A DNA stretch of 64,000 bases from Ancylostoma caninum (Eukaryota > Nematoda > Chromadorea > Rhabditida > Ancylostomatidae). Positions 15,361-28,500 of the stretch are shown here, piece after piece. The position numbers and the translations under genes were made by a program. The stretch's first letter is position 1. The number at the start of each line of letters is the position of its first letter. The DNA lies in NCBI GenBank assembly GCA_037903475.1, contig JBAJFG010000052.1:434001-498000 (forward strand), given 5' to 3'. Under the pieces are notes generated by a model. The model searched no databases. It was not told where the DNA came from and was given only the letters and a program-made list of their open reading frames with translations.

Positions 15361-15575
15361 GCTGGCATCCATCATTGAGATTACCCAGGGTAAATGTGTC
15401 AACACCCAAGATTCCCCCATCGCTTACACGTTCTCTAACACGTTTACCTAGGTATCGCCAATGATGCATGTTGACCAAGATTACCCATGGCAAATCTGTA
15501 AACGTACCTAAGGATAATCTTAGCCCAGCACCCATCAACATGTTTACACAATACGTGGCGCTTTCTAGCACGGCT
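15361..15575 (+). mobile_element. Dispersed ATTACCCATGG-family repeat, copy A
   Basis: It starts with CATTGAGATTACCCAGGGTA, continues through an AACACCC block, and ends with AGCACCCATCAACATGTTTA and an ACGTGGC block. The same order of blocks recurs at 44230-44346 and 40851-40975, and in reverse at 40655-40737. No coding capacity; likely a non-autonomous element. Confidence 0.7.
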
Positions 15576-18269
15576 GCAACTCACGAGCAGTCACACCTAA
15601 AGGTATAAGATAGCCATCTTTCCAATAATGCATCCGGACGCTGATTGCTTGTCACGTTCAGTTTTTTTTTTGGCATTTTTTCTTTGCAGCTGCCTACCAG
15701 ATTCCGCTGACTGAGCTTCAAAAGTGCAGCAGCACGGGGTGAGGCTGACGTTCGTGAAAGAGATTGTGACCTTATTGGACTGAAACACAGACCCATTTCT
15801 GACTGCTGATATGTTTCAAAAGGATAATCCATTCAATGAAGCCAGAATTTTTTTTTTTGATAATTTTTTACTTTCATCAAGTGATAGAGATTCAAACCCC
15901 TAAATTAAAGTAGGGTGTGTGAAATATTACGAAAAATTGGTTGGTGGCCATTGTCCAATGTATCCCTTTCTAAGTATAAGCTTAAGTAGTAGAATCTACT
16001 AATTACTGCTCTTGTGATTCAATCGCTCTGGGAGAATGTTTTTGACATGCACTTCTAACCAAAAGCTTCACGATCAAGCCTCAATTGTATAGTCATGGTC
16101 ATCCTGATTCAGTTGTTCCTTTGCGACCATATCACTTTTATCATCACGCATCACTAGCGCGAGCTTATGGAAAGGCGAGAGCATAGCTGTATAAGCCTGG
16201 AATGGTTTCATTCATCAGTGTATAGAACTATCACCGGACTTCGATGCTTTCATCCAGAGGATGAATGATGCTGTTATCGAGCAGCAGCGCTACGCCTCCG
16301 CTTTTGAAGTCGCGCTAGTGATACTTTAAGATATGGTGATATGGTCGAAAACAGAACAGCACTGAATCAGAATGGCCGCGAGTATAGTTAGATAGGCCCG
16401 CATATGCTAATGCTCCGGTTGTAAGGCATAAATTCCACCCCTGAACTCCTGTACATAGTTGCTCTCTGATAAACAGCAAAAACCTGAATACTCGCCTGAA
16501 GAATTCAACGGCTTTAAAGAAAAGAATTTCTGCACAACTTGAAAAAGTCATTAGCTGTTAGAGCTGCTGCGAGCTTTTCCTCGAAGCTAGCCTAATTTCC
16601 TATTTCACCACAAATTAGCATACATTTTCCAGCAGAGAATGTTCGGCAATGTCTGAAAAATCCCGCAAGAACGTCTGAAGCAATAGGCGTTGATGCATTA
16701 CCAAGTTAGTACGAAAGCGTTATGTACTTTCTAATTTTCGAACTTTCGAAAATCATCCCGCAGTATTCAGGAATAATAAAGAAAGTTTATATATGATGAA
16801 ACATAAGTAGCAACCCTTAAGACACTTTCTTCTCAAAATTTCGAGCGACGCACGGAGGCACCAAATTCAAACGTTGTATAAGCATCATTAGAACATTTTT
16901 TAACGATGGAACACGCGTTGGAACTCTCAAGTATGCGACACCATCTGAATCCGGAGGAGATTTCTGGAATCCTCAATGGAAGTTATGGATTTGGATATGA
17001 ATTATTAGTGACAGATTTCATTGATTTTTTACAGTTTTGCCCCGATGGTGTCGTCACAAAGACAACCACCTTGCGCCACAGGTATTGATTTATTGATTTT
17101 GTTGATTTTTCTTCTGCGAAATATGCTGTGTTCGTGGAGGAAGCATGCGCATAGGAGTTAGTCAGCGCACTGAACACACTGGGAATTTGGCACAAGAATA
17201 TCGATTCGTTGATTCCATTGATTTTTCACATTCCTATCCAGAGCACCAGTCTACTAGTAGTTGGTAATAATGAAAAAAGAAATGGGATTTTTAGAGATCA
17301 GAAAGTAACGAAAATCTGTTGTTTTTTTCGCTGGAACAGAATCGAAAAACTGGCGAGCAGAAGATTCTCAGGTTATAAGGATCCGGGAAAGACTGCACAG
17401 AGAAGGCAGTCTTAGGGAGAAGGGAAATCTGTAAGTATACGGGAAAAGCCTGCACTGGTTTCGTAAGAATCTGTATCAGTGATGAGCGAAAGCCTTAATT
17501 TGGAGAAATAAAAACAGCATGCATGATTGAACTAACTCAACCACTGCCAATCCTCCAGAAGTCTAGAAGACAGAAGTTCGCGCTACGTCAGAATTCAGGA
17601 ACTTCCGAACATTCGAGACCGGAATTCCGTTCATCCCTGATCTGTATTTAGCAGTTCGTCCAAATGCGTCCATATAAGCTGTAGAAGAAACAAAACACCC
17701 AAATGAAGCCCATTACATTACAGTGTTTGTCTGCCACTTGAAAAACTGGGATGAGACTCTATAGGAGTGGGCGCCAGTGAAGGAAAATATACGAAATTTT
17801 CAGAGCAAATATGGGTAATTACAGTACCGTACTTCAATTGAAAAACTGGAGGAAATCCGAAGTTTGCTCAATGAGGAGCTAGATAAGTAGTTCTGTGATG
17901 TTTAAGCCCAAATGGAGTATTTCTTCCGCTTTTGAATGCTAACGAAACAGCCGGCCAAATTTAATGTGAGTCCACAGATGGGCTACAAAATTCTAGACAA
18001 AGCAGCATATCTCAAGAACTATGAGAAACTACGAGAGGTCTGGAGGAATAAGTAAGAAGTGGTAGCCGTGGAGGAAACGGCTTTGAGAAGTTCATCTACG
18101 TGCCGCGATGTCCTCTAGTGCACTTCCAAGAGAAAATTGGTTAAAAGAAAATTTAGCAGCGATTGGGAACTGCTATAAACGACTTTATGAGAAACGGTTG
18201 AAGTGGGAGCTAAAACTCTATTCATATAGAGGTGTTCAGCCTGAAGTATGAGGTAGCAGACGGGCAGAT

Positions 18270-18648
18270 ATGAATGCGGCCCAAATCAGGGGAAATATTC
18301 GACAGACGAGAACGACTGCCATGGAAAATCCAGGAACATGGAGAAGGAAGGACAACAAAAGAAGCCATTCCTGTAGTAATGGCCCCGTTCTAAAAGTACT
18401 CGAAGGAAAATGGAACGTGAATTTAAAGTACGCAAAAATATTGAATAGAAGGTAAGGACATCGTCACATACGCTTAGGATTACATAGCCTCTCCCAAATA
18501 TGCGGAGAATTATCCAATTTGCGTCGAGTGAATAGGCGACGCCGACAGCGAGCAGAAGCGCGGAGGGCGGCGATGTTCGAGCCGGTTCGTCGTCATCAGC
18601 TCGCCGAATCCATGACGATAGCACCTGCGACCGATTCTGGGAACGATC
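18270..18648 (+). CDS. Candidate two-exon gene fragment, unknown product
   Basis: A frame opens at ATG 18270, runs to a good donor at 18451 (AAG|GTAAGG), and continues from 18488 (acatag acceptor) to a strong donor at 18648 (GATC|GTAAGA). Phases match across the joint and remove an in-frame TAA. The joined frame gives about 114 residues: a basic first part, then the segment LSQICGELSNLRRVN and an Arg-rich stretch ending in FEPVRRHQLAES. The second exon is much more GC-rich than its surroundings. Against it: the intron would be only 36 nt, the minus strand is also open for 157 codons here, and no family is recognised. Further open segments with splice-like ends lie at about 17823-17886 and 17970-18053 but do not join cleanly. 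It could be part of a real gene or an old repeat. Confidence 0.25.
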
Positions 18649-20190
18649 GTAAGAATATCGCAATAGGCTATTGATTTTGCCTTCTGAGGAATCAATGCAC
18701 ACATATATTACACGAAGCTGAAGGTTATAGGAACAGCAATTAGTTGCAGAGGTAATCACTAGAAGAAGTGGGTGAGGAGAAAAGGCTTATAGGAATGGGG
18801 AAGTATTGAATGCGATGCAGCAAAAGTTTCAGCGATAATAATGTTTTCCCCTTATTTTAGAAACTGGAACCTAGAGCGAATGTGCTTTACGTAAATGGAC
18901 CGTCCCAATAGTGAACACGGATCATACATACAAACACTTGTGTCAGGCGGAACACAAGCTACAGAGGCAAATTGAGAGTTATCAGGTGATCTGAGTGAAG
19001 TGGACACCTGAATCACACGTTCACTGGTAGTGCTTGTGCATTGCATATGTAGCCGTATTCCAAACTCCAGCTCAGGGCCAGCCACGCAAGGCCCAGTTGC
19101 ACATGGCCCTGGCCAAGCGTGCATGGCCCATCGCGTATGACCCTGTATTCCAGTGTGGACCGCTGGCCCTGTCCACAAGCGCGCCCTTTATCACGTTATC
19201 TGACGCGTTGTAGGCGAGAAAACGAACAGACTGAGAACTCATCACCCAGTATAGAGCGTGAGAGACGTCTTCACGCATGGAATACTCATATTGTCGGAAG
19301 GGCAATTCATACTAGCTAGCTGCGGGCGTGAGTCGCGTCATTGCTGTGACTGAGCTCGTACTCTGTCATACAAACGCACGCGTGTAGAAGGCACGCATCC
19401 AGTATAAATTGCCCTCATCACTAGATCAACGAGAGTTATAAATCAGTTCAGGCCACTATTCGGCTAGTTCTGCCCCAAACATTTCGATGAAAGTTTTTTT
19501 TTCACCCAATTTTGGACTAGGAGGGTTGTCTGGTTGTCTGAACACAAATATCGTATCCTTTTTGAGCCGCTACTCCGTTTTTGTAGGGTTGCGGGAGCTT
19601 TACCGTTGGGTACGGTATCTCACAGAATCCTCCAAAATTTTTAGGAGGGTTGCTTTAGGCGCCGGTCACGATAATCAACATTATTTTGCATGCCACTTTC
19701 GTTTTCTCTCCGAAATTGGCATCTTCTTTTAATCTCCTGCCGTATACGTACCATATTCCTACCAAAATGGGTTTACGATAGACAATGGATGCAATATTCA
19801 TAATCAACACCTAAAACAACCTCTCTACACAGAATATGAGAGGATTGCGAGAGATTCCATCTGTACAGTATGCCTATCGTTACCTTACAAAAACGAATTA
19901 GCGGTACAAAGCGGATACGATTTTCGTGTCTAGCACCTCGAATAACCGTTAGGCGAAGTATGGGCGAGATATTTCACTTCGAAGTTCTGGAGCAGAACTA
20001 GCCGAATAGTGCGACTGAATCTTCCCATTTCTGCGCAGTAACTTTCTTTGACAAGTGTGCAATGAGACGGAACAGTGTTATGCCATTATTGAAAGCATCT
20101 GTTGAAAGAACGACATGCAGGGTCCTTTTGCTGAAAAAAAAACGAAAACAATGTATGAATCAGGAACAAAAACGAAGATTTTTTCGCATG

Positions 20191-20232
20191 GCCTACCAAA
20201 TGTAGTGGGCGCCCTACCAAATGTAGTGGGCC
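20191..20232. repeat. 21-bp direct duplication
   Basis: CTACCAAATGTAGTGGGC occurs twice in tandem, each copy preceded by GC or CC. A local duplication with no coding role. Confidence 0.8.
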
Positions 20233-22455
20233 ATGCTGCCCAGTGAGCACCGATTTCGAATTGCGCGCGCCACTCACTGAACACGAGGCTCTCGGACCCT
20301 ACTTCGGACCAACCAAACCTTCCATCCCTCCAAGGCCGGTGAGTTGCTACTAGAGGGGTCTGGGAAGAAAAGCGCTGACTGATCACATGCGCATTCAATC
20401 CCCTACGATTCTCAGATGAAGTCAAATACGTAGCGCATCCCAAGAACGGGATTGGCTAGCCCGGACCAGTTTGCTATTCATCCTTATTACTGCCAATTAG
20501 CCTTCAGATGACTATGATCTATCAACTTTCTAATCTAAAGAGTTCCTTTCGATAGAGAAATATGTCAAGGATAAATCGAGCCCAATCTACCTTTCCATCA
20601 TATCTGCGTCTTTGCCCCACCCTTTTGGAGCAAAGAAAGTAGACACGCTCCTTGAGAGCAACTACTCCACTCTAATTTCTTGTTTCTCCCAAACTGTCGC
20701 TTTCCAAATTGCACGTAAAAATTCTAGATAGCAGTAAAGACTCTAATCATCCAGTTATTCTTCCACTTTTTTTTTCATTTTCTCCCACACAATAATTTGG
20801 TAATCATTAATTTACGCAGTCGTCCCAGTCTGCACTATTTTTGTACTTTTCAATAGTGTCTGGCTTTACAATGGTTCGAAGTACTATCTGCTACTTTTTA
20901 CTCGAATCAAATTGTATTCATTGCACCATTTATTGTGTATGACTGCATTTACTGCAATTGTACTGCTACACATTAAAACCCCTCACCCAAACAACACAAA
21001 ATAAACAAGAAACAACACAAAATATAAGGAATGACTATACATAATATTATGCAGATTATAACAGCGAGGAACCACTAACAGTCCAGTACAATTATTGAAG
21101 AGAAAAAAAGTCAGGTCGGAAACTCGAACGGTCCTACCAGGTTTTTCCAGATTGGCCTCGTTATTCTTAATTCGCTCTCTTGTGAACTACCAGCCAGTCG
21201 TTTTGATCCAAAGCGGTTCAAATGGTCGTCACATTGGAAGGCATTGGGAATACAGTAGGGACGTTTACCAAATATAAAGAGCTTAAATCCTAAAAAGAAT
21301 TAACTTAGTCGTTGGAAACTTCGAAGATCCATCGTCTGCACTTCCACCCAGTTCTCCAATCCCCGAATCTTAGGGCACTCAAAAAAAGCATTTGCGTCAT
21401 CTCGTTAGTTCAACTCAGTTCAAAGTCAGTTGGATTCAATGCCACCAGTTTTTTACAACAAAAGACTCAGAAAATCTCATTCAAAATCCCAATCAAAATT
21501 GCTAACACTTCACATAAAAAGTTTTGTTGGACATGGCAGACACTCTATAAATAAGTAATATTATAGCGTAGAGCGTGTAGTATATAAATTATAGGTATTT
21601 AGCCGTTACAGCAAATTGTTTTCCTCTATGTTTTGAATTTGTACAGTACAGTTTACAGTTTATTACCAAACCAACTGGTAATTCGAATGCCGTAACCAGG
21701 CATGAGCAAACTCTTCACTCATCGCATTCCACCGATTTCCTCCGTTCTTCTTCGATAGCTCATGACGCCACCTAGTGCAAGGATGACCTCATCTGCCGAG
21801 GTCCTCCTGTTCGCTTGTATCCAAGTTGTTGTCCGGCGCGACTCAATCCTCTTATCTTTTCAGGCCATAATAGTTCCTTAATAGTTGCCTCGTTCTTCCA
21901 GTCGCTCAGTTTTATGAGTGCTCTCGTCCTTTTACCACTCTATCGGTCCATTATTGTAGGCCGCACCAACCTTCTTCCTTTTCATCATTTCCAGCTTTCT
22001 GATTTCCGACCTCATGCAGTAGACAGACTGCCTTTCCTCCCATCTAGTTTGCTTATGCTTCCAAGTTCAGAACTTCTGGCTGGTTTCACAGCTTTTATGA
22101 GGAGATCAAGTTTATAAAGTGCTTGCCTCAGCACTGTCCTCATGTGCTCATGCTATCTCTTATTACTTATGTTCTGGCACACCTGTCAGTGCCTTCCAAA
22201 ACTTAACCTCTCTTCAGTTAAAAACAAGCGGTACCGTGCTTGTTTACCGATGGCCTGATCCCTGTGAATCCTCTGCTTTTTTCTTTTTTCTTTTCCTTTT
22301 TAGTTGGCGTTCACACACTATACTCGTTTGATTTACGAATAAATAAACAAATATTGTCGGAATCTCACAAATCACAGCAGTTTTTTTTACTAATGTTGAA
22401 AGCCTGCGATCGTACGGCGCTACACGGAAGCCAACAACCAGAGCAAATGATAATT

Positions 22456-22461
22456 TTTATT
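22456..22461 (-). promoter_or_regulatory. Candidate polyadenylation signal AATAAA of the acyl-CoA synthetase gene
   Basis: The minus strand reads AATAAA about 85 nt past the TAA stop of the acyl-CoA synthetase gene. Distance and sequence fit a nematode 3' UTR. The hexamer also occurs by chance in AT-rich DNA, so this is a position-based inference. Confidence 0.4.
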
Positions 22462-22545
22462 CTTAGACGGCAAAAAAAAACAGCACCCGGAAAACTATGC
22501 GAATGTCAACAAAGTGGATGATATATCCGTATATCTGTCAGCTGT

Positions 22546-25500
22546 TTAGGGCATGTTGCACACGCTGAGCACAGCCGCCTCGGCGAGCAATCGCCGGAGC
22601 AGGGAACCGCATGGCGAGCGAGGAAGAGTCTGAGCGACGTTCACTCGTACTAATCGCTTGTATCGTACGACTCGTTCTGGAAAGGTAGAAGTAATTTTGG
22701 ACAGTTAGTCAAGCAAGTCTGAGTTTCATTTGTGAAACGAACCGTTAACATAGTCCATGATTTCCTTCGTGCCCACCGGATTGTCCTTGTTTAGAACAAC
22801 AAAAGCAACAGGTCTGGAACAATATTTGATTCAATGAAGATTTACTGCTTACTTTTTACTTCCAACACAATCCTGAATTGTTCTGACTATTATTCTATCG
22901 ATGTCTGGACAATTACGGCTTCAACAACTTCTCATACAGTCCCTCTGTCACTCTTTAACTACTTTCATATTTCCATTTGCTACATCCTTATTCTTATAGC
23001 TATACTGATTTTTTTTCTGCGACGTCCACATCTGGTAGGACAATTAAAAACTTTTTGCTCCTTCTATTCAAAATCCTACATATGACCTATTTCCTACACT
23101 CATGTGTACTTGTCAGAAAGCTAACCTCTCCCCAGCTTCTTGGTCTGAAATCGCGACCACGGCAGCTTCAACGACTCCAGGGTGTGTTACTAGCAACGTC
23201 TCCAGCTCCGAAGGTATCACCTATAAAATTTAGCTGCAACGATTTTATTGTTCGCCTAGAATCCAAGAGAACGAGCGGAACTACCTGATAGCCGTGCACT
23301 TTGATCATCTCCTTGAACTTATCGACGAGGTAGATGTTCTCATCCTCGTCGTAGTATCCGATGTCACCTGAAATAATATAATTTATCTGTCGGCTCAATT
23401 ACAAACTATAGTTGTACTGTTTACGATAAGGAAGAAAGATGCAAAGCAAAGTTATACTGGACTGAAAACCTCATGGGGAAGTTGTAATGCTACTACAATT
23501 AAATGAAAATTTTTTGCCAGCAGGGTGTACCGGTTTTCCTCCAGCCTCCTCGGATTTGTTCTCTCGTAGCTTCCTCGTTGTTCAAGTAGGGTGACATTAC
23601 GCTCGTCCCCCTCACATAAATCACACCTTTCTGGCGAGGTCCGAGCACACGTCCGCTAACGAGATCGACCACCTGAATTCTGCTGGTCCTCTTATTTGCA
23701 ACTCAAAACGAAAAAGGCTTAGCGATAGATAAAGAAAATATTATTGCATGTCTTCGTTATTGAAAATTTTGTGGCCACAGAAACTTCCTTCATTCCGTTG
23801 GACTTTTCCATGCCCACATCACGAACGAGGTTAAAAACTTTGAACAGTGTGTAAATCTCCGTAATTTTGAATGAGTAGAAAGTTTTTGAATTCTGTTGTT
23901 ATGTGAAGAAATATTAACAATGTTATCTGAAGAACTAATAACAATCCAAAATCCCACCTTTAGTGAGAGATTCGCCGCCAGCTTACCGCATGAATGAGAG
24001 TACTTCTTACTGGGCACGGTCCGAGTTATCAAACCGGTCTCAGTCATACCATAGGCTAAAACGAAGCGCACAAATACAATGTCGTCTATACCGTAGGCAA
24101 TGTCTTAAAGTTCACTTGAGATAATGTTCTCCACGAGCGGGAAGGATTCCCGGAAATCGTCGAATAGTTCCCTTGAAACTGCAGCGCTGCCGTTGATTAC
24201 TGTGCGCATACTTTCCATCGAATATTCGTGATTCTCTGCTTCGTTCATCATCATCGACATGATCATAGGACTGAGGTAGAGGGTTTTAGCCTGAAAAAAA
24301 CGGCTTAATCTGGTGCAAAATTTCCCATTTATTCAGGAAAATACTTCGTTTCCCATGGATCCAAAGATGTGAAATTGAATGTGCACATACTGTGCCAGTC
24401 AAACACTCTTGCATCACCGAACACTTCTGGTCTGCCGCGTCGCACCACCTACGCGATGCGGCAGAACAGCTGGGGGATGTCATTGCCAGGCTATGCCTTT
24501 ACTGATGTTTTGCTTATGCTTTTACCCAAAAGTTTCAAAAAGATGACAAATATATTACAAAGGAAACTGGAAATCACTGCCAGACAACAACGACTGGTCT
24601 GCCGCGCCGATTAGGTAGTGCGGTGCGGCAGACCAACTGAGCGTGCAAAAATGATGCCGGCACTGTATTGCTGCCCTAGAGCATTTCTGGATACTCTATA
24701 TAGGTTGACTATATAGGTTGATATAAGGACTAGAAAATTTTTAGCTTTACTGCTAACGAATCCCTTATTCCAACTTTTTCATACATCACTTCAGTAACCA
24801 TTTACCTTGTATCTATCTATACACGTCATCAATGTATGTACACAGAACTTGGACACAGTCACCACTGTGGCGCCAGCAAGAAGAGAGATGAAGATGGCCT
24901 CCAAACCAAGCTGACGATGGAAAGGCAACATTGCCACGGTGTACTCATGTCGCTCGGGGTGAATATAAGACTGAGGGCTGAAAATCCACGCGAATAACGA
25001 CCACAAAGCAAATTTCCCTTCTAACTTGGGTAACTAAACCATACTTGAAAGAGATCATAGCCTTTGCGTTCATGATATAGTGGGACGTAAGAATTCCCTT
25101 CCGCTTGCCGTGGATCCCACTCGAGAACGGCATGTAGACGATGTCGGCTCGAGGCTGGATTCGTGGGAAAGTGATGTGATCGCTGACTTAAAGCTAGAGG
25201 TCTGACAAGAGTCAACAAAAACTACAACAATTGAATGGGAATCACCAACAAATTGGAGATCATCCAGGATCGGGCAGCCTTCAGCTAGGTCTCGAGGGCC
25301 GGTGCAGATTATCTGAAATGCGTAAGTCGTCTAACTACTTAAAATTTAGACAAACGTGAAGGTTTCATGAGAGGTTAGTATAAACCAGAAATAGAGAAAT
25401 GTACGCTTTCTTAGGTTCGCTCCCAAATATTATTCCATCATTCTTAAACCAACTATATTCAAACGTCAGATTTTACTTCCCTTTTCAAAATTCATATGAA

Positions 25501-28500
25501 TGGTTAGTTCCTTCTTCATAATATTAGCTCTCTATATATGATTCTCTATCATTCTCTATCTCTATCATTTCTAGAGGTGTAGGTATGAACAAGCTAGAGA
25601 TCCATCCATCGGAATTTTCAAGAAAATTGCCCGTTCATTACAATTTCTGAACACCTTTGGAGAGGATTTTAGCGAAACTGCATGACTCCACGCAGAATTC
25701 TGCATCTTCCTCCAATAATAGCTTTTCTGCCATCACTTACTGAATGCGCTGTGAAGTTAATCGCGAAAATGAAGAAAATTAAGAGCAACATCGTACCCGA
25801 TGAGGCTTGTTCAGATTCTGGAAAACTTGCTGAACCTCTGTTAGGCCAATGGGATCGACGAATACTATTCGTGTGTCGGATTCGACCATTTGGAAGTGCA
25901 TTTCATCTAAAAGAAACACACAATTGGATATAATGAATGCATTCAACATTTCTTTTATCTAAAGAAGTTTAGATTAAGTCAATCACGCTTATTACTAAGA
26001 AAGAGATGAATTGCTCATCAAGGATGATTTACTCACCAAGGATGATTTACTCATCAAGGACCACAAGTCTACCTATCACCTTGTCCTATGAAAACAAGAA
26101 GAAAACCGGAAAGTAAAAAAGGTATAACTTAGACATAGTATAGGACACATTTGCATCTGTTCAGGCTTCGAATTCATGTACTTTGAGCTTCCAAAAAGCC
26201 ATTACTATGTTACATTAACTTGTTGCATCATTTTTTTTCGTCGACCTGTTATTTAAGGTCTGAACAGACTTTCAAAATTGTATCTTTTTGAAACAACCCC
26301 TGTCATGGAATCTGCAATTCTGTCGCTAATCACTGTTCCAAAATTCGCTGGAAACCGTCGGGATCCTCCTTGGGAGTAAACCAACTCCAAATATCATCAG
26401 AAAACTTGCATTTAAGTTCAAATTTCTTGGCTGTGTCAATAGTATATCCTGCATCATTTTCTTCAGAAAAAACGACAAATATTAGTTTTTTTTTCCCAAC
26501 TTAAAGACAGCTCCTATCTAGCATTTGGAATCAGGAATTCCAGAGCCTTCAACTGGTCATTTCAAACTCTGAGTCGGTATTATTTCAAAGGTTTCGTTCA
26601 TTTCCCACGGATCCTAGGACAAAAATTGGGAGCGGTATTAGAGTGTGAAAAAAAGATGGTCGTGATCACAAGGATAGTTACCTATAGAACTCAAAATTTC
26701 TGAATTAAATCCTTTCTTGAAGTCTCAATGTATTCCCACATGGCCATACATTCAAACCCACCTGCATGCAGTTTTGGCGACAACGTGCTAGCCACTGCAC
26801 CTGCCAAAGAGATCGCGAGGAACAGGTATACAGCTTCGGGAGAGTTATCCACACAAAGCATCACTACCTGAAACCATTTCTTGTGAAATTTCCAGGACCT
26901 GGATGCATAATCTCTTGACCATGAGGTTACCCATGGTAAATGTGTTGAAGCCCCTGTTAACGATGACTATAGGGGCGGTATCACGTTTATCCTGGGAAAT
27001 CTCAACGATCTGTTCGGCTCCAGAGCAATTTTTCATGAAGTTAGAACGGTCACAGGTGAAGTTCATACCTCGCCTCGTTCGACACCCATGGCCACAAGTG
27101 CTCGTCCGACGAATTTTGCTTTGGTGACCAATTCAGCGAAGGTGAACTGTTCCTTTGTGTCGTTATTGATCTGTAAGACAGCAAATGGGGTACGAGTGAG
27201 TTCTATTGAGTGTTCTTTGCTTTCTACACTTAACCATCTGAGGACAGTAATAATCCTTTCCATGAATTTCTATAGTAAGTTCTGAACTTAGAGTGTTAAT
27301 TACTGTCACTACCTCGAGTTGGAGTGGCTCAGCTGCCTATTCGATTGCTGCTAGAAGAAGAAAAGCTTCAGCAGCAATTCGGGATATGATGGCGGCAACT
27401 GGGAGGAAACCTTTCCCCACCCTAGACTTGACATGCATACTACGCGACTCCTGCTTCGCTGGGTCTATTCGAAAACAATGTATTGGATCCCCACCTATAT
27501 CTAGTCAAATATTTGCCCAGTAAAAACGAAAATTTTGTTCAAACACACATATTCTTGGAAAAGCCAGCAAAAGTTTTAATCTCTAGTAAAAATCGCGCTG
27601 CAGCTACTGGCTACGATTATCCTCGATTTTACGACGGTGTTCTATAGTAGGTACATATTGCAGCTGTGCAAGACTGGAGTGCGAATTTAAGAATTATAAA
27701 ATCATCCCATTTTTGCTTTATTTCTCTTAAATTTTGCCGCGTTCAATGATTTTAAATTACATTTGTATGCAGTAGGCCATAAAGTTCACAGAACCTTATT
27801 TGCTCTAACATTACATAGTCCAGACATTACATAGTCATTACATAGTCCAGACATTACATAGTCATCATAGGAAATCACCAAAATAGGACAGTCAGCTGAA
27901 TAAATGACATTTGAGCAGGCAGATTGGTAAATCCCTATTTCAATTACATTGGTGCTATCGAGCTGATTTACTTTGAAAAAAAGGATAGAAATCAATAAAA
28001 CCGATCGTGCCTACTAACTGAACGAAGGATTTTGCAAAAACCAACAAAATCTGCAACGAAACGGGGCTAAAGCAAAGGAATAGCACTGCAGCTTCTAAAA
28101 TAAATTGAAATGCAGCTTACCACCTCCCACTGCTTCATTACTGTGCAGTAAGGAAGTTTAATTGTCCTGTGCATCCCTGTCTGCCTTTTGTCTGTTTAAT
28201 TGTTTGCCTGTCTGTTGGTATGTCTTTCATTTATCACTAGAATCGTTTCATCTGTCAATCTGATTGTCTCTCCACCTGCCTAAGCTGCCTAAGCCCCATC
28301 ACCAATTTTTCTTGCTAAATCCCACTCTGCTACCAGTCACTGATATAACAGTGATATGATTGAAGATGACAGTTGTCCACAAATAGTTGTCCTTGACGTC
28401 GCAAACAGGCAGAAAGCGAGAGTTCCTCGTTCACGTCCTTTTGTTTGTTGCACCTGCACTTCTTTTCAATGTCTCTTGGTCTTGTGATACCATCTAAGAA

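Larger units (their letters stand above)
1..16900. other. Gene-poor block; no supportable gene
   Basis: Outside the repeats listed separately, no exon chain, tRNA or rRNA could be defended. Short frames occur throughout, the longest non-repeat one being 211 codons at 11073-11708 on the plus strand; none matches a recognised family. Segments around 7291-8111, 9643-9972 and 13038-14220 look like worn repeat remnants. Confidence 0.5.
18649..22545. other. No gene recognised
   Basis: A GC-rich stretch at 19060-19220 contains several near copies of GGCCCTGGCC-like words. The segment 21680-22100 has interrupted frames on both strands and may be a decayed mobile element. A TTACGAATAAATAAACAAAT stretch near 22335 could be a retroelement tail, but no body could be assigned. 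Confidence 0.45.

Noticed and set aside
16906..17088. Frame starting MEHALELSSMRHH with a faint resemblance to a LOTUS-type fold (GFGYELLVTDFIDFLQFCPDGVV)
   Set aside because: The resemblance is weak, no neighbouring exon joins in phase, and the opposite strand is also open.
27293..27523. 76-codon plus-strand frame next to the second acyl-CoA synthetase exon
   Set aside because: It lies in the first intron of the gene, has no recognised family or partner exons, and is most simply chance or a repeat remnant.
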